Assembly: GCA_017961325.1 (NCBI GenBank)
Contig: JAGCXM010000005.1
Location: 1 to 64,000 of the forward strand
DNA from: a bacterium
GTDB lineage: Bacteria; UBP6; UBA1177
DNA: 64,000 bases
Direction: 5' to 3'
Shown: one piece after another, positions 15,417-23,620 of the stretch
How positions within the stretch are numbered: the first letter of the stretch is position 1
How the letters are laid out: each line of letters starts with the position of its first letter
Translations under genes and position numbers: made by a program
Notes under the pieces: model-generated
Databases searched by the model: none
What the model saw: only the letters and a program-made list of their open reading frames with translations
Told to the model about the DNA's origin: nothing

Positions 15417-17510
15417 ATGGCAAATGAATTGCAGTCGCTATCGCAGCTTTTTAATCAAAGATTGTTCAGAATACCAGACTATCAGCGAGGCTATGCATGG
15501 TTGCAGCAACAGCTGGTCGATTTTTGGGATGATCTTGTCAATCTTCAGGACGACCGCTACCACTATACAGGTCTCCTGTCGCTTAAGCCGCTGAAAAGCG
15601 ATGAGCTTGCTAGCTGGGGCGAAGATCTCTGGCTGGTAAAGAATGGTTATAAGCCGTGCCATATAGTTGATGGGCAACAACGCATTACTACATTTCTTAT
15701 CCTTTTGAATGAAATCGTAGGTTTTGTGCGCGGTCTGGATAAAAATAGAGCTAATTCGGACAAGGAAATCATTCTCGGCTATGAAACGGTTGAGGAAATT
15801 GTCTCGAAATATATCTGTCGTAAGAGATCTCAGAATAGTGTGGTCACGACGTATTTTTTTGGATATGAGGTAGATAATCCCAGTGCGGAATACATGAAAT
15901 ATAAGGTTTTTGGAGAGCCTTATTCTGGTACGATAAGCGAGAGTTATTATACAAAGAATCTTGAATTCGCTAAAGAATTCTTTGCCAGGAACATTAGAAG
16001 ACTGTATGATGAGTTCAGAGAAGGTGGTCTGGAGGCGGTAACTGCTCTATACAAGAAACTCACCCAGAACCTAATGTTCAATCTTCATGAGATTAGCGAT
16101 GATTACAATGTGTTGGTGGCATTTGAAACCATGAATAACCGTGGTAAGAAGCTGACGAATCTCGAGTTATTAAAGAACAGGTTAATCTATCTGACCACAT
16201 TGTATGATAGTGATGTTTTTGACGAGATTGAGAAATCTTCTCTTCGCAAGAAAATAAACGATGCTTGGAAAGAAGTTTATTATCGGCTCGGAAGGAATAA
16301 GACTATTCCGCTTTCTGATGATGATTTCCTGCGTGCACATTGGATTATATATTTCAGCTATTCCCGTAAACGTGGTGATGACTACATCAATTTTTTGCTG
16401 AACAAGTTCTCGCCCAAATGCATATTTGAAAAGAGACCGGTTTTGGTCGAGTCCGAAGTCGAACCAGCAATTATAGATGACATTGCTGATGCCGAGGATT
16501 CCGAGGTCGCTGAAATGGAGGAGATGGAGACCATGGAAGTTTCCAAACTTCAACCACAGGACATTGAGAATTATATCAACAGTCTCAAAGATATGGCTAA
16601 ATATTGGTATGACACATTTTTTCCGTCTGAAAGCGCAAATCTAACGACAGATGAGAAAAAATACGTTGATAGTCTTAACCGTATCGGAATTGGTTACTTT
16701 AGACCGCTTGTTGCTGTAGTCATCAGTCGGCAGGATATTCTACCGGAAAGTAGAGTGAAAATCTTTAAAGCTATCGAGCGTTTCATCTTTATTTCATTCC
16801 GTTTGGGCAACTTCAACGCCTCTTATAAAAGCAGCGATTTTTACCGAACTACTCGGCTGTTTTATTCAAAAGAAAAAGATATAGATGAACTCTGCAATGA
16901 AATTGATAACGGAATCATGAAATACCTTGAGGAGGCCAAGAACAACTTTGTTATCAGAATCGGAAAATGTTTTTCCGTAGGCAAAGGGAGCGGCTATTAC
17001 AACTGGAGTAGTCTAAGATACTTCTTCTATGAGTATGAGACATGGTTGGCGGAGAAACATAATATTGATCGCTTCTGCAGATGGTCAATGTTCACAAAAT
17101 CCGAGAAAGATAAGGTTTCTATAGAGCATATTCTTCCGCAGACTTTGACAGATTATTGGCGTAATATGTTTCGGCAATTTAGTGATTCTGAAATCAAGAT
17201 GCTTTCTGGAGCCATTGGAAACCTTCTGCCATTGTCTAAGAGCATAAACTCTGCGTTGCAGAATGATAGTTTTGAGGACAAAAAACATTCTAAGACCTCA
17301 GGCCGACGTGGTTATGAAAATGGTTCTCATTCAGAGATAGAGGTATCCAAGCTGCAGGATTGGACTGCATCGGAGATATACAATCGAAGTGAAAGCCTCC
17401 TAAAGTTCATGCAGAAGCGTTGGAATTTTGAGTTTACTGAAGAACAAATGACAAAGTTAATTGGTCTCTCTTTCGTCAAAAACAACTCTGCAATTTCTGA
17501 AAACAAATAG
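15417..17510 (+). CDS. GmrSD-type restriction protein (DUF262 + DUF1524 HNH)
   Basis: A 697-residue protein of the family that includes the type IV modification-dependent restriction enzyme GmrSD. The N-terminal DUF262 domain has FRIPDYQRGYAW and the nucleotide-binding HIVDGQQRITT (Asp85-Arg89), then TMNNRGKKLTNLELLKNRL. The C-terminal DUF1524 nuclease domain has SIEHILPQTL (His571) and GAIGNLLPLSKSIN (Asn602), an His-Asn-His arrangement. A central acidic insertion (about residues 350-385) precedes helical filler. Known members cleave DNA with modified cytosines, such as glucosylated phage DNA. GGAGG lies 9 nt before the ATG. With the AbiE-like pair it makes a compact anti-phage island. Confidence 0.88.
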   Translation: MANELQSLSQLFNQRLFRIPDYQRGYAWLQQQLVDFWDDLVNLQDDRYHYTGLLSLKPLKSDELASWGEDLWLVKNGYKPCHIVDGQQRITTFLILLNEIVGFVRGLDKNRANSDKEIILGYETVEEIVSKYICRKRSQNSVVTTYFFGYEVDNPSAEYMKYKVFGEPYSGTISESYYTKNLEFAKEFFARNIRRLYDEFREGGLEAVTALYKKLTQNLMFNLHEISDDYNVLVAFETMNNRGKKLTNLELLKNRLIYLTTLYDSDVFDEIEKSSLRKKINDAWKEVYYRLGRNKTIPLSDDDFLRAHWIIYFSYSRKRGDDYINFLLNKFSPKCIFEKRPVLVESEVEPAIIDDIADAEDSEVAEMEEMETMEVSKLQPQDIENYINSLKDMAKYWYDTFFPSESANLTTDEKKYVDSLNRIGIGYFRPLVAVVISRQDILPESRVKIFKAIERFIFISFRLGNFNASYKSSDFYRTTRLFYSKEKDIDELCNEIDNGIMKYLEEAKNNFVIRIGKCFSVGKGSGYYNWSSLRYFFYEYETWLAEKHNIDRFCRWSMFTKSEKDKVSIEHILPQTLTDYWRNMFRQFSDSEIKMLSGAIGNLLPLSKSINSALQNDSFEDKKHSKTSGRRGYENGSHSEIEVSKLQDWTASEIYNRSESLLKFMQKRWNFEFTEEQMTKLIGLSFVKNNSAISENK

Positions 17511-17615
17511 GCTGATAAAACAAGATTTTTTCCTCACTTGCTTGCCTGTAGAAAGAACAGCTATATACGGCATCTATTTCAACATATCGCTCTAAATTGA
17601 AATAAAACTCTAAAT

Positions 17616-17936
17616 TCCGGCGCGCAAAATGGCTGAAAACGGCGTAACGGTAGCTCTTGCGACCGACATGAACCCCGGAAGCTGCATGTGCGATTTTTGC
17701 CGCTAGCGGCAAGTCTGGGTGCTACTCAGCTCAAACTCAGCGTTGAAGAATCGCTCAAAGGGATCACCATAAACGGTGCGAGATCGCTCAGAAGAGACAA
17801 AACCAAAGGTTCCATCGAAGCAGGCAAGGACGCAGATCTCGTCATCATGGATTCGCCGAGCGTCGCATATCCGATATACCACTTCGCACACAACCACTGC
17901 GAAAAGGTTTTCGTCAAAGGAAAACGGATCCTCTGA
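17616..17936 (+). pseudogene. Truncated, frameshifted 3' copy of hutI (right direct repeat)
   Basis: This matches hutI codons from the ARKMAENG region to the stop. The first ~75 bp differ at one position; then around 17692-17710 the copy has a patch of changes with a net 1-nt loss, which breaks the frame (TAG at 17704-17706). The remaining ~230 bp differ at about 16 positions, almost all synonymous, with only K-to-R, R-to-K and V-to-L replacements near the end. It therefore derives from a hutI that evolved under selection, such as an older paralogue or a related strain's allele. The 9-bp sequence CTCTAAATT occurs twice just before the junction (17590-17598 and 17608-17616). Confidence 0.92.
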
Positions 17937-17965
17937 GATTTTTCTGTGCATTTTCTAGTCATTTT

Positions 17966-17994
17966 TTGATTTTTTTTGGTTTTTCCCCTAAAAT
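17966..17994 (+). promoter_or_regulatory. Promoter of the Cys-rich lipoprotein gene
   Basis: TTGATT (17966-17971), 17 bp, TAAAAT (17989-17994). It lies between the hutI fragment and the lipoprotein gene and gives a leader of roughly 25 nt. Confidence 0.6.
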
Positions 17995-18027
17995 TACAAG
18001 CTTTTTTGATTTTTTGGAGGTGACATG

Positions 18028-19635
18028 ATGAAAAAACTTTGCTTAATCTGCATTATCTTTTCCATTTTTGTTTTTACAGGATGCGGTTCGGAAAAAAGGG
18101 CTGAAGATGAAAAACCTGACACTGCCGATTCATCATCAGACAAACCAGACACAGATTCGAGTGATTCAGGGTCCACAGGCAAACCAGATACCGGAGATAC
18201 TTCCGATACTACCGACCCCGCTGATACAACTGACACTGCTCCGGGCAGCAATGCTTTTGATTTCAACAAGTCGTGCGAAGCTTCAGGCGGAACACCGACG
18301 GACGGCGTCTGTGTATGCAGCAAAACGATATGCGATGTCGGCGTTGTCTGCAACTTTGAAACAAAACAGTGCGCAAACGCAGGCGAAGCAGGCAGTGACT
18401 GCACGGTTGACACTCCTTCGACATGCACAAACTCAGGAATAGGAATCGGCATCGTCAAAGAGTGCCAGAACGGTCACAAAGTCAATGTCAGCTGTCAGAC
18501 GGTCTCATGCAGCGAAGCCGGCGACTCATGCGGCGAATGTCTGAATTCTCAGGGAACGACCTGCTCGAACAACCCGTCTTTCATCGGAGAAACAACTGAA
18601 TGCAAAAACGGCAAAATAGTCAAAAAATCGTGTTCCGCATCGTGCAATCAGGGTGAATGCGGAAAATGCAAAAACTACGAGCAGTTCTGCGAGAACAAGC
18701 TCAGCGATAAAGGCGAAGAGATAGGCAGGATCCTTGAATGTCAGGAAGGAAAATCCGGCAAGCAGATTGCCGACTGCGTCAATGTTTCCTGCAGAACCGA
18801 CCTTCCTGCATGCGGAGAATGTGTAAACGGCACAACCAAATGTTCCGAGGACAACAACAATAACGCAATCATGTGGCGCTGCGTCGACGGCAAGTGGAAA
18901 CGCTTAGTGAATAAATACGATCCGCTCGACATAGAAAACTTCAAGTGTCCCGCAGAATGCCGCATAGATGCACTTCCTGAACATAAAGACATAGGATGCA
19001 GAGAAAAAATCAGACTAGATCCTGATTTATGCCTGAGCTGTGATCCGTGCGTGGGAGTAGGCGATGATGATGATATTGAACATCCTGAGACTTGGAGTGA
19101 TTACAATCCGTGCCACAGCAACGAGAGATGCGCACAGATTCTTGCTGAAGAAGACCCCGATTATCCGCCTTTCCGCGATTACGATACTTCTCTCAAGCTG
19201 ATAGAACGCAACGCTTATACCAAAGCTGCAAATACCATGAAAGAAGTTTTCGGCTACAACTTCAATAATCATGAGTCAGTTTCAGACCCTTCGGATAGAG
19301 AGGAAAATTTCAAACTTGATCTTACAAACGGAAGGGCACATGTTTCGTGCAATGCTGACAAAACTTATTACGGTGTCTGCCACAATTCGCTTCAGATCTG
19401 CATCAATGAACATTATCATACAATGGGCTACATTGTTCAGTGTGCAAACGGTGCACTGACCGACTACGACGGCAACGGCGACGGCATCGCATGTCACTGT
19501 GAAAATCTCGGCAACTCAAATGCATACGGCTGCTGCTATACACGGAGCAACTGTTTCAAAAACACTTCGATTTTCACTGGTGAAGAATTGTGCAAAAAAC
19601 CGAAAAAAGAGGATGATGGCAATTACGGTGATTGA
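18028..19635 (+). CDS. Cys-rich surface lipoprotein
   Basis: A 535-residue lipoprotein with lipobox FTGC at about residue 20. A linker of Asp/Ser/Thr/Pro repeats (KPDT, DTTDPADTTDT) runs to about residue 75. The rest is a long region with dozens of cysteines in loosely repeated modules of the type ECxNGxxxxxSC...CGEC. This suggests a disulfide-stapled extracellular domain. The C-terminal segment contains TDYDGNGDGIACHCENLG, an excalibur-like DxDGDGxAC motif. The family is not recognised. Two ATGs lie 3 nt apart (18025 and 18028); the second has the better spacing to GGAGG. It sits between two hutI remnants. Confidence 0.85.
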   Translation: MKKLCLICIIFSIFVFTGCGSEKRAEDEKPDTADSSSDKPDTDSSDSGSTGKPDTGDTSDTTDPADTTDTAPGSNAFDFNKSCEASGGTPTDGVCVCSKTICDVGVVCNFETKQCANAGEAGSDCTVDTPSTCTNSGIGIGIVKECQNGHKVNVSCQTVSCSEAGDSCGECLNSQGTTCSNNPSFIGETTECKNGKIVKKSCSASCNQGECGKCKNYEQFCENKLSDKGEEIGRILECQEGKSGKQIADCVNVSCRTDLPACGECVNGTTKCSEDNNNNAIMWRCVDGKWKRLVNKYDPLDIENFKCPAECRIDALPEHKDIGCREKIRLDPDLCLSCDPCVGVGDDDDIEHPETWSDYNPCHSNERCAQILAEEDPDYPPFRDYDTSLKLIERNAYTKAANTMKEVFGYNFNNHESVSDPSDREENFKLDLTNGRAHVSCNADKTYYGVCHNSLQICINEHYHTMGYIVQCANGALTDYDGNGDGIACHCENLGNSNAYGCCYTRSNCFKNTSIFTGEELCKKPKKEDDGNYGD

Positions 19636-19653
19636 CGGAAACAACCGTTTTTT
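19635..19653 (+). terminator. Weak terminator after the Cys-rich lipoprotein
   Basis: ACGG-aaacaa-CCGT followed by a run of six T. The stem is only 4 bp, so efficiency is doubtful. Confidence 0.25.
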
Positions 19654-19691
19654 CACAGAATGAAAACAGATTGGTTTTCCGCGCCGCAAGA

Positions 19692-19785
19692 TACGGCGGA
19701 AAACGATCTTAAAGCCGCATCTGTCGATCACCTCGGGGCGATAGGCGATTTCGGCATAAAAAACTTGCCGAAAACGGATCGTCTG
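19692..19785 (+). pseudogene. Internal-deletion relic of hutI
   Basis: From about 19714 to 19776 the sequence aligns with hutI 13388-13450 (ASVDHLEAISDEG...LAENG). It then jumps directly to a hutI-like end, ATCGTCTGA. The junction falls on AAAACGG, which occurs at both deletion ends in intact hutI sequences (GCCGAAAACGG inside the gene, GGAAAACGGATC at the end of the 17.9-kb copy). That indicates a deletion at short homology. Upstream similarity (GGCGGAA...CGA.CTT) extends back to about 19692. It no longer codes for anything. Confidence 0.7.
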
Positions 19786-19799
19786 AGGATTATCTCATC

Positions 19800-19827
19800 T
19801 TGACATAGTTTTTTTCCGCTTTATCAT
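19800..19827 (+). promoter_or_regulatory. Promoter of the smpB operon
   Basis: TTGACA (19800-19805, perfect), 16 bp, TATCAT (19822-19827). It directly follows the hutI relic and precedes smpB by about 30 bp. Confidence 0.65.
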
Positions 19828-19856
19828 ATTTGGTTTTTGATTTTTTGGTAACTGAA

Positions 19857-20312
19857 ATGGACAGAATCGTATCGGTCGCAAAAAACAAAAAAGCTTTCAG
19901 AGCTTATGAAATCCTTGACAAACTGGAAGCGGGCATCGTTCTGCAGGGAACGGAGATAAAATCGATCCGCGACGGCAATATTTCTTTCAGAGACAGCTTC
20001 ATTGATATCGTAAACGGTGAAATGTGGCTCACGGGCTTTTATATCGCGCCTTACACCGCCGGAAGCATCTGGAATCACGCTTCCGACAGGCGCAGAAAAC
20101 TGCTTCTCAACAGAAAAGAAATCAGAAAATGGGATGCTAAAGTGCGTGAAAAAGGCTTTACGGTAGTTCCGATCGAACTTTACATCAAAAACGGAAAGGC
20201 GAAAATACTGATCGGGCTTGCACGCGGCAAGACTTCATTCGACAGAAAGGATGATCTGAAAGAACGGGAAATCAGAAAAGACAGCGAAAGATTTACTGAA
20301 AAATACAGATGA
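19857..20312 (+). CDS. smpB: SsrA-binding protein SmpB
   Basis: A 151-residue partner of tmRNA in rescuing stalled ribosomes. It shows the core AYEILDKLEAGIVLQGTEIKSIRDGNISFRDSF, then FYIAPYTAGSIWNHASDRRRKLLLNRKEI, and a basic C-terminal tail (ARGKTSFDRKDDLKEREIRKD) that enters the ribosome. The ATG at 19857 gives the usual N-terminus; a GTG at 19830 is too close to the predicted transcription start. The tmRNA gene was not found in this window. It overlaps yraN by ATGA. Confidence 0.95.
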   Translation: MDRIVSVAKNKKAFRAYEILDKLEAGIVLQGTEIKSIRDGNISFRDSFIDIVNGEMWLTGFYIAPYTAGSIWNHASDRRRKLLLNRKEIRKWDAKVREKGFTVVPIELYIKNGKAKILIGLARGKTSFDRKDDLKEREIRKDSERFTEKYR

Positions 20313-20689
20313 ACACGCGTGAAACGGGAAATGAAGCCGAGACTTTCGCAGCGGACTGGCTTTTTAAAAAAGGCTGGGAAATTCTTGACCGGAATTTCTG
20401 CATGAAAGGAGGAGAGCTCGACATAATCGCAAAAAAGGGAGACATTCTCGCTTTCGTCGAAGTGAGAAGCTGGGAACGCCAGTTCTGGGACGGCGGAACC
20501 CCGCTTGAAACGATACACCCTGCAAAGATAAAACATATAATAAAAACAGCACTTTATTATATTCAAAGCAGGAAAATCCGGATGCAGGACTTCAACATCC
20601 GATTCGATGTTGCAGGACTCATAAAAAAGGATGACGGCACTTTCGATATCAACTATGTCGAAGCCGCTTTCGATGCAACGGGGTACTGA
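20309..20689 (+). CDS. yraN: YraN family (UPF0102) nuclease-fold protein
   Basis: A 126-residue protein of the UPF0102 family. It contains the restriction-nuclease-fold signature GNEAETFAADWLFKKGWEIL, then KGGELDIIAKKGDILAFVEVRSW (Glu-Leu-Asp and Glu-Val-x motif), then KIKHIIKTALYYI. The cellular role is not established; in many genomes it lies beside rsmI, as here. The start overlaps the smpB stop by 4 bp, and rsmI starts 1 bp after its stop. Confidence 0.88.
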   Translation: MNTRETGNEAETFAADWLFKKGWEILDRNFCMKGGELDIIAKKGDILAFVEVRSWERQFWDGGTPLETIHPAKIKHIIKTALYYIQSRKIRMQDFNIRFDVAGLIKKDDGTFDINYVEAAFDATGY

Positions 20690-20690
20690 A

Positions 20691-21485
20691 ATGGCGGGAA
20701 CTCTTTTTGTAACTGCGACTCCTATCGGAAACATGGGTGACATCACGTCCAGAGCGGTTTCCGTGCTCGAAAGCTGCGACATCGTGCTTGCCGAAGACAG
20801 CCGTGTTTCAGGGAATCTACTTAGCCGGCTCGGAATAAAAAAACCGATTTTTTCATACCACAAATTTACCGAAAAGAAGTTTCTTGAGCAGCATATCGAA
20901 GAGCTCAAAAGCGGAAAAAACATAGCTATCATCAGTGATGCCGGAACTCCTGCTGTGAGTGACCCCGGAAAATTTTTAGTCCGGGCGGCTCTTGACGAAA
21001 ATATTCCGGTCGTGCCGGTTCCGGGTGCAAGTGCCGCGGTTTCGGCATTTTCATGCTGCGGAAGTATCGAAAACTCGTTCGTTTTTGCAGGTTTTCTCCC
21101 TTCAAAGGGGGCTGAAAGGGTCAGCGAATGCGAAAGATTCCTCTCTTTCGGACTTCCTGTCGTTTTTTACGAAGCACCGACAAGAATAAAAGATCTGCTT
21201 GAAATGATTAAAGAAAAGTGTTCGAGAATAGTTGTCGGGCGCGAACTTACGAAGCAGTTCGAAGAAATTTTCGTCTATACCGGCGGTGAAATTAAGGAGA
21301 AAGGGGAATTCACGATAGTCGCAGAACCTCTGAAAAAAGAGGAAAAAGTTGCAGAAATCGATGAAGAACTGATCGATTTGATTGCAAAATCCGGAATTTC
21401 GGCTAAAACTGCCTGTGAAATTGCGGCGAAGGTTTATCCCGAGCTGAAGAAAAACGATTTGAAAAAGTTTTTTATGAATAAGTAA
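20691..21485 (+). CDS. rsmI: 16S rRNA 2'-O-ribose C1402 methyltransferase
   Basis: A 264-residue SAM-dependent enzyme that methylates the ribose of C1402 in the decoding centre of 16S rRNA. The tetrapyrrole-methylase fold is marked by FVTATPIGNMGDITSRA, VLAEDSR, IISDAGTPAVSDPG, VPGASAAVSAFSCCG and FYEAPTRI. The frame opens earlier, but MAGTLFVTATPIGN is the family start. It is coupled to yraN. Confidence 0.95.
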   Translation: MAGTLFVTATPIGNMGDITSRAVSVLESCDIVLAEDSRVSGNLLSRLGIKKPIFSYHKFTEKKFLEQHIEELKSGKNIAIISDAGTPAVSDPGKFLVRAALDENIPVVPVPGASAAVSAFSCCGSIENSFVFAGFLPSKGAERVSECERFLSFGLPVVFYEAPTRIKDLLEMIKEKCSRIVVGRELTKQFEEIFVYTGGEIKEKGEFTIVAEPLKKEEKVAEIDEELIDLIAKSGISAKTACEIAAKVYPELKKNDLKKFFMNK

Positions 21486-21510
21486 CTTATTGATTTGATT
21501 GGAGATTCAA

Positions 21511-22527
21511 TTGGAAGTCGTCCGCAGATTCAGAAATCACTACCTTCTTTACTATTACCTGCTTTTCCTCTGCATTTTAGGTTCGTGCAATCTCAAAAAT
21601 TCACATCAGGACCCGGAAGAGAGGGAAGGAGTCGAGGATATCGACGAAGATTACGGCGAAAATGATGAGGATATTGCCGGATTCGATGCGGCAGAAACCG
21701 GAAACGACACCGATTTTGACGAAAAAAGCGATATGGAAGACAATGATCATGGCATTGCTGCAGATGACGATGTTTTTGCAGATGACTATTCCGGAAGGGA
21801 TTTTCCCGATATGACCGGAACCTGGGTTAATCTTACGATTTTCAAAGGTTCGGCAAAGGTCCCTCTTCTTGGTTCAACCCTTCCTGCCTGGGCGGTAATG
21901 GTTTCAAAAGTCGACATATATTCGCAGGAAAACGGTACTTTGAAAGCGCACACTGAAATGTGCCGCCTTAAAGCTGGAACGGCAACTGATTTGGTTTATC
22001 CGTATTTGCCGGACAGCTATGCTGAAAGTCTCGGAAACGTGGATAAAACATTTTATCTTTCGTACGGCGGAAACGGTGAAGTCAGATTCCGTCAGGACAA
22101 GTTGTGGGAAGTGCGCTCGTGTACGCTTAACGATCCTGAAAACGATTCTCTTCCGACCGACATCAACGACGAAAGGGTTTTTGATGCCGATAACTCAGGA
22201 ATGAACGGACTTTATATGGGAATGGTCGGAAAAGCTAGCGGCAGAGCCGAAATCGTGCAGAAGGTAAGTACTATACTTGACGGAGAGTTCAACGAAAACG
22301 GTGAAATTCACGGTATTACGACATGGTTCGAAGCCCAGAGCGTTCTTTGGACAGATACTTTTCTGCTTGAAAACGGTGCACCTACTTCTCCGGCAGGTGC
22401 CGATCCGAATGAAAGCGTTTTTATTTTCAAGAGAATAGATTCTTCGTGGGACTGCACGGCTGTAAAAGAAAACAGTGCCGCACTTTTCCCCGAACAGGCT
22501 GCACTTTATCCGAATGAATTTAAATAG
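21511..22527 (+). CDS. Acidic lipoprotein of unknown function
   Basis: A 338-residue lipoprotein. The TTG at 21511 has GGAG 6 nt upstream and is preferred to the in-frame TTG at 21499. The hydrophobic signal (YLLYYYLLFLCILGSC) ends in a lipobox, and a strongly acidic linker (Asp/Glu repeats to about residue 90) follows. The C-terminal domain begins DMTGTWVNLTIFKGSAKVP, a form reminiscent of lipocalin-like 'GTW' domains, and contains GLYMGMVGKASGRAEIVQ. No family is assigned. It lies between rsmI and an epimerase with short gaps, so it is in the same operon. Confidence 0.8.
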   Translation: MEVVRRFRNHYLLYYYLLFLCILGSCNLKNSHQDPEEREGVEDIDEDYGENDEDIAGFDAAETGNDTDFDEKSDMEDNDHGIAADDDVFADDYSGRDFPDMTGTWVNLTIFKGSAKVPLLGSTLPAWAVMVSKVDIYSQENGTLKAHTEMCRLKAGTATDLVYPYLPDSYAESLGNVDKTFYLSYGGNGEVRFRQDKLWEVRSCTLNDPENDSLPTDINDERVFDADNSGMNGLYMGMVGKASGRAEIVQKVSTILDGEFNENGEIHGITTWFEAQSVLWTDTFLLENGAPTSPAGADPNESVFIFKRIDSSWDCTAVKENSAALFPEQAALYPNEFK

Positions 22528-22536
22528 GAGGAAAAA

Positions 22537-23574
22537 ATGAGAGTTCTTATCACCGGCGGCGCAGGTTTTTTCGCGCTTCACATGACAAAAAAATGTGTTG
22601 AAATGGGTTGTGACGTTACGCTTCTCGACATTGCCGAATACCATGCCGAGGATTACGACAAATCGGTCAAACTTGTAAACGGAGACGTCCGCGATGAAAA
22701 GAAAATGGACGAACTCATTTCTCAGACAGACTGGGTCATCCACGCTGCGGCAGCTCTTCCTCTTGCAACGAGAAAGGAGATTTTCTCGACAAATGTTGAC
22801 GGCAGCAGAAACGTTCTTTCGCTCTGCTACAAGCACAAGATAAAAAGAGTAGCCGTAATCTCATCTACTGCGGTTTACGGCGTTCCCGACCATCATCCGC
22901 TTTTTGAAACGGACAAACTTGAAGGTGTCGGCAACTACGGCGAAAGCAAGGTCGCACTTGAAGGGATCTGCAACGAATTCCGCGAAAAAGGGCTCTACAT
23001 TTCGACGATCAGACCAAAAACCTTCATCGGAACTTACCGCCTCGGCGTTTTCCAGATCCTTTACAACTGGGTCGAGGAAGGACACAAGATCCCGCTCATC
23101 GGAAACGGCAAAAACAGATACCAGCTTCTTGAAGTCGACGATCTCTGCGACGCGGTTTATCTCGCACTTTCGCACGAAGGCGACGACGCGAACGACATTT
23201 TCAACATCGGCGCGGTCAGCACGCTCACCGAAAACGAGTATGTCGGAGCACTCTGCGAATATGCGAAAAGCGGTTCAAGAGTAATGCATACTCCGGTCTG
23301 GCTTGTAATTCCGGCACTCACGATTTTTGAAAAACTTCATCTTTCGCCGCTTTACAAGTGGGTCTACGGCACTGCTCACACAGACAGTTTCGTTTCCGTC
23401 GACAAGGCCCGTAAAGTTCTCGGCTGGGAACCGAAATACGACGAATCTCAGGCTCTGATAAGAAGCTATCAGTGGTATATCGACAATAAAGGTTCGATTG
23501 CGAAAGGAACCGGAACGACCCACAGAATCGCATGGGCGCAGGGCATTTTAGCACTTTTCAAAAAATTTCTTTAA
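22537..23574 (+). CDS. NAD(P)-dependent epimerase/3-beta-HSD-type SDR
   Basis: A 345-residue extended short-chain dehydrogenase. The cofactor loop is MRVLITGGAGFFALH, NGDVRD follows, and the catalytic region shows ISSTAVYG and NYGESKVALE (Tyr-x3-Lys). RPKTFIG and DDLCDAVYLAL are typical. The C-terminus resembles 3-beta-hydroxysteroid/NAD-sugar epimerase proteins (ARKVLGWEPKYD). The substrate cannot be read from sequence. AGGAGG lies just upstream of the ATG, 9 bp after the lipoprotein stop. Confidence 0.85.
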   Translation: MRVLITGGAGFFALHMTKKCVEMGCDVTLLDIAEYHAEDYDKSVKLVNGDVRDEKKMDELISQTDWVIHAAAALPLATRKEIFSTNVDGSRNVLSLCYKHKIKRVAVISSTAVYGVPDHHPLFETDKLEGVGNYGESKVALEGICNEFREKGLYISTIRPKTFIGTYRLGVFQILYNWVEEGHKIPLIGNGKNRYQLLEVDDLCDAVYLALSHEGDDANDIFNIGAVSTLTENEYVGALCEYAKSGSRVMHTPVWLVIPALTIFEKLHLSPLYKWVYGTAHTDSFVSVDKARKVLGWEPKYDESQALIRSYQWYIDNKGSIAKGTGTTHRIAWAQGILALFKKFL

Positions 23575-23620
23575 TACGAATCAATTAAAAGGTTTTAATA
23601 AAATCAGGTGCTTTGTCGGT

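Noticed and set aside
13826-17615. Classical integrative element with att sites
   Set aside because: No integrase or excisionase, no tRNA gene target, and the flanking repeat (about 320 bp, diverged) is far longer than an att core.
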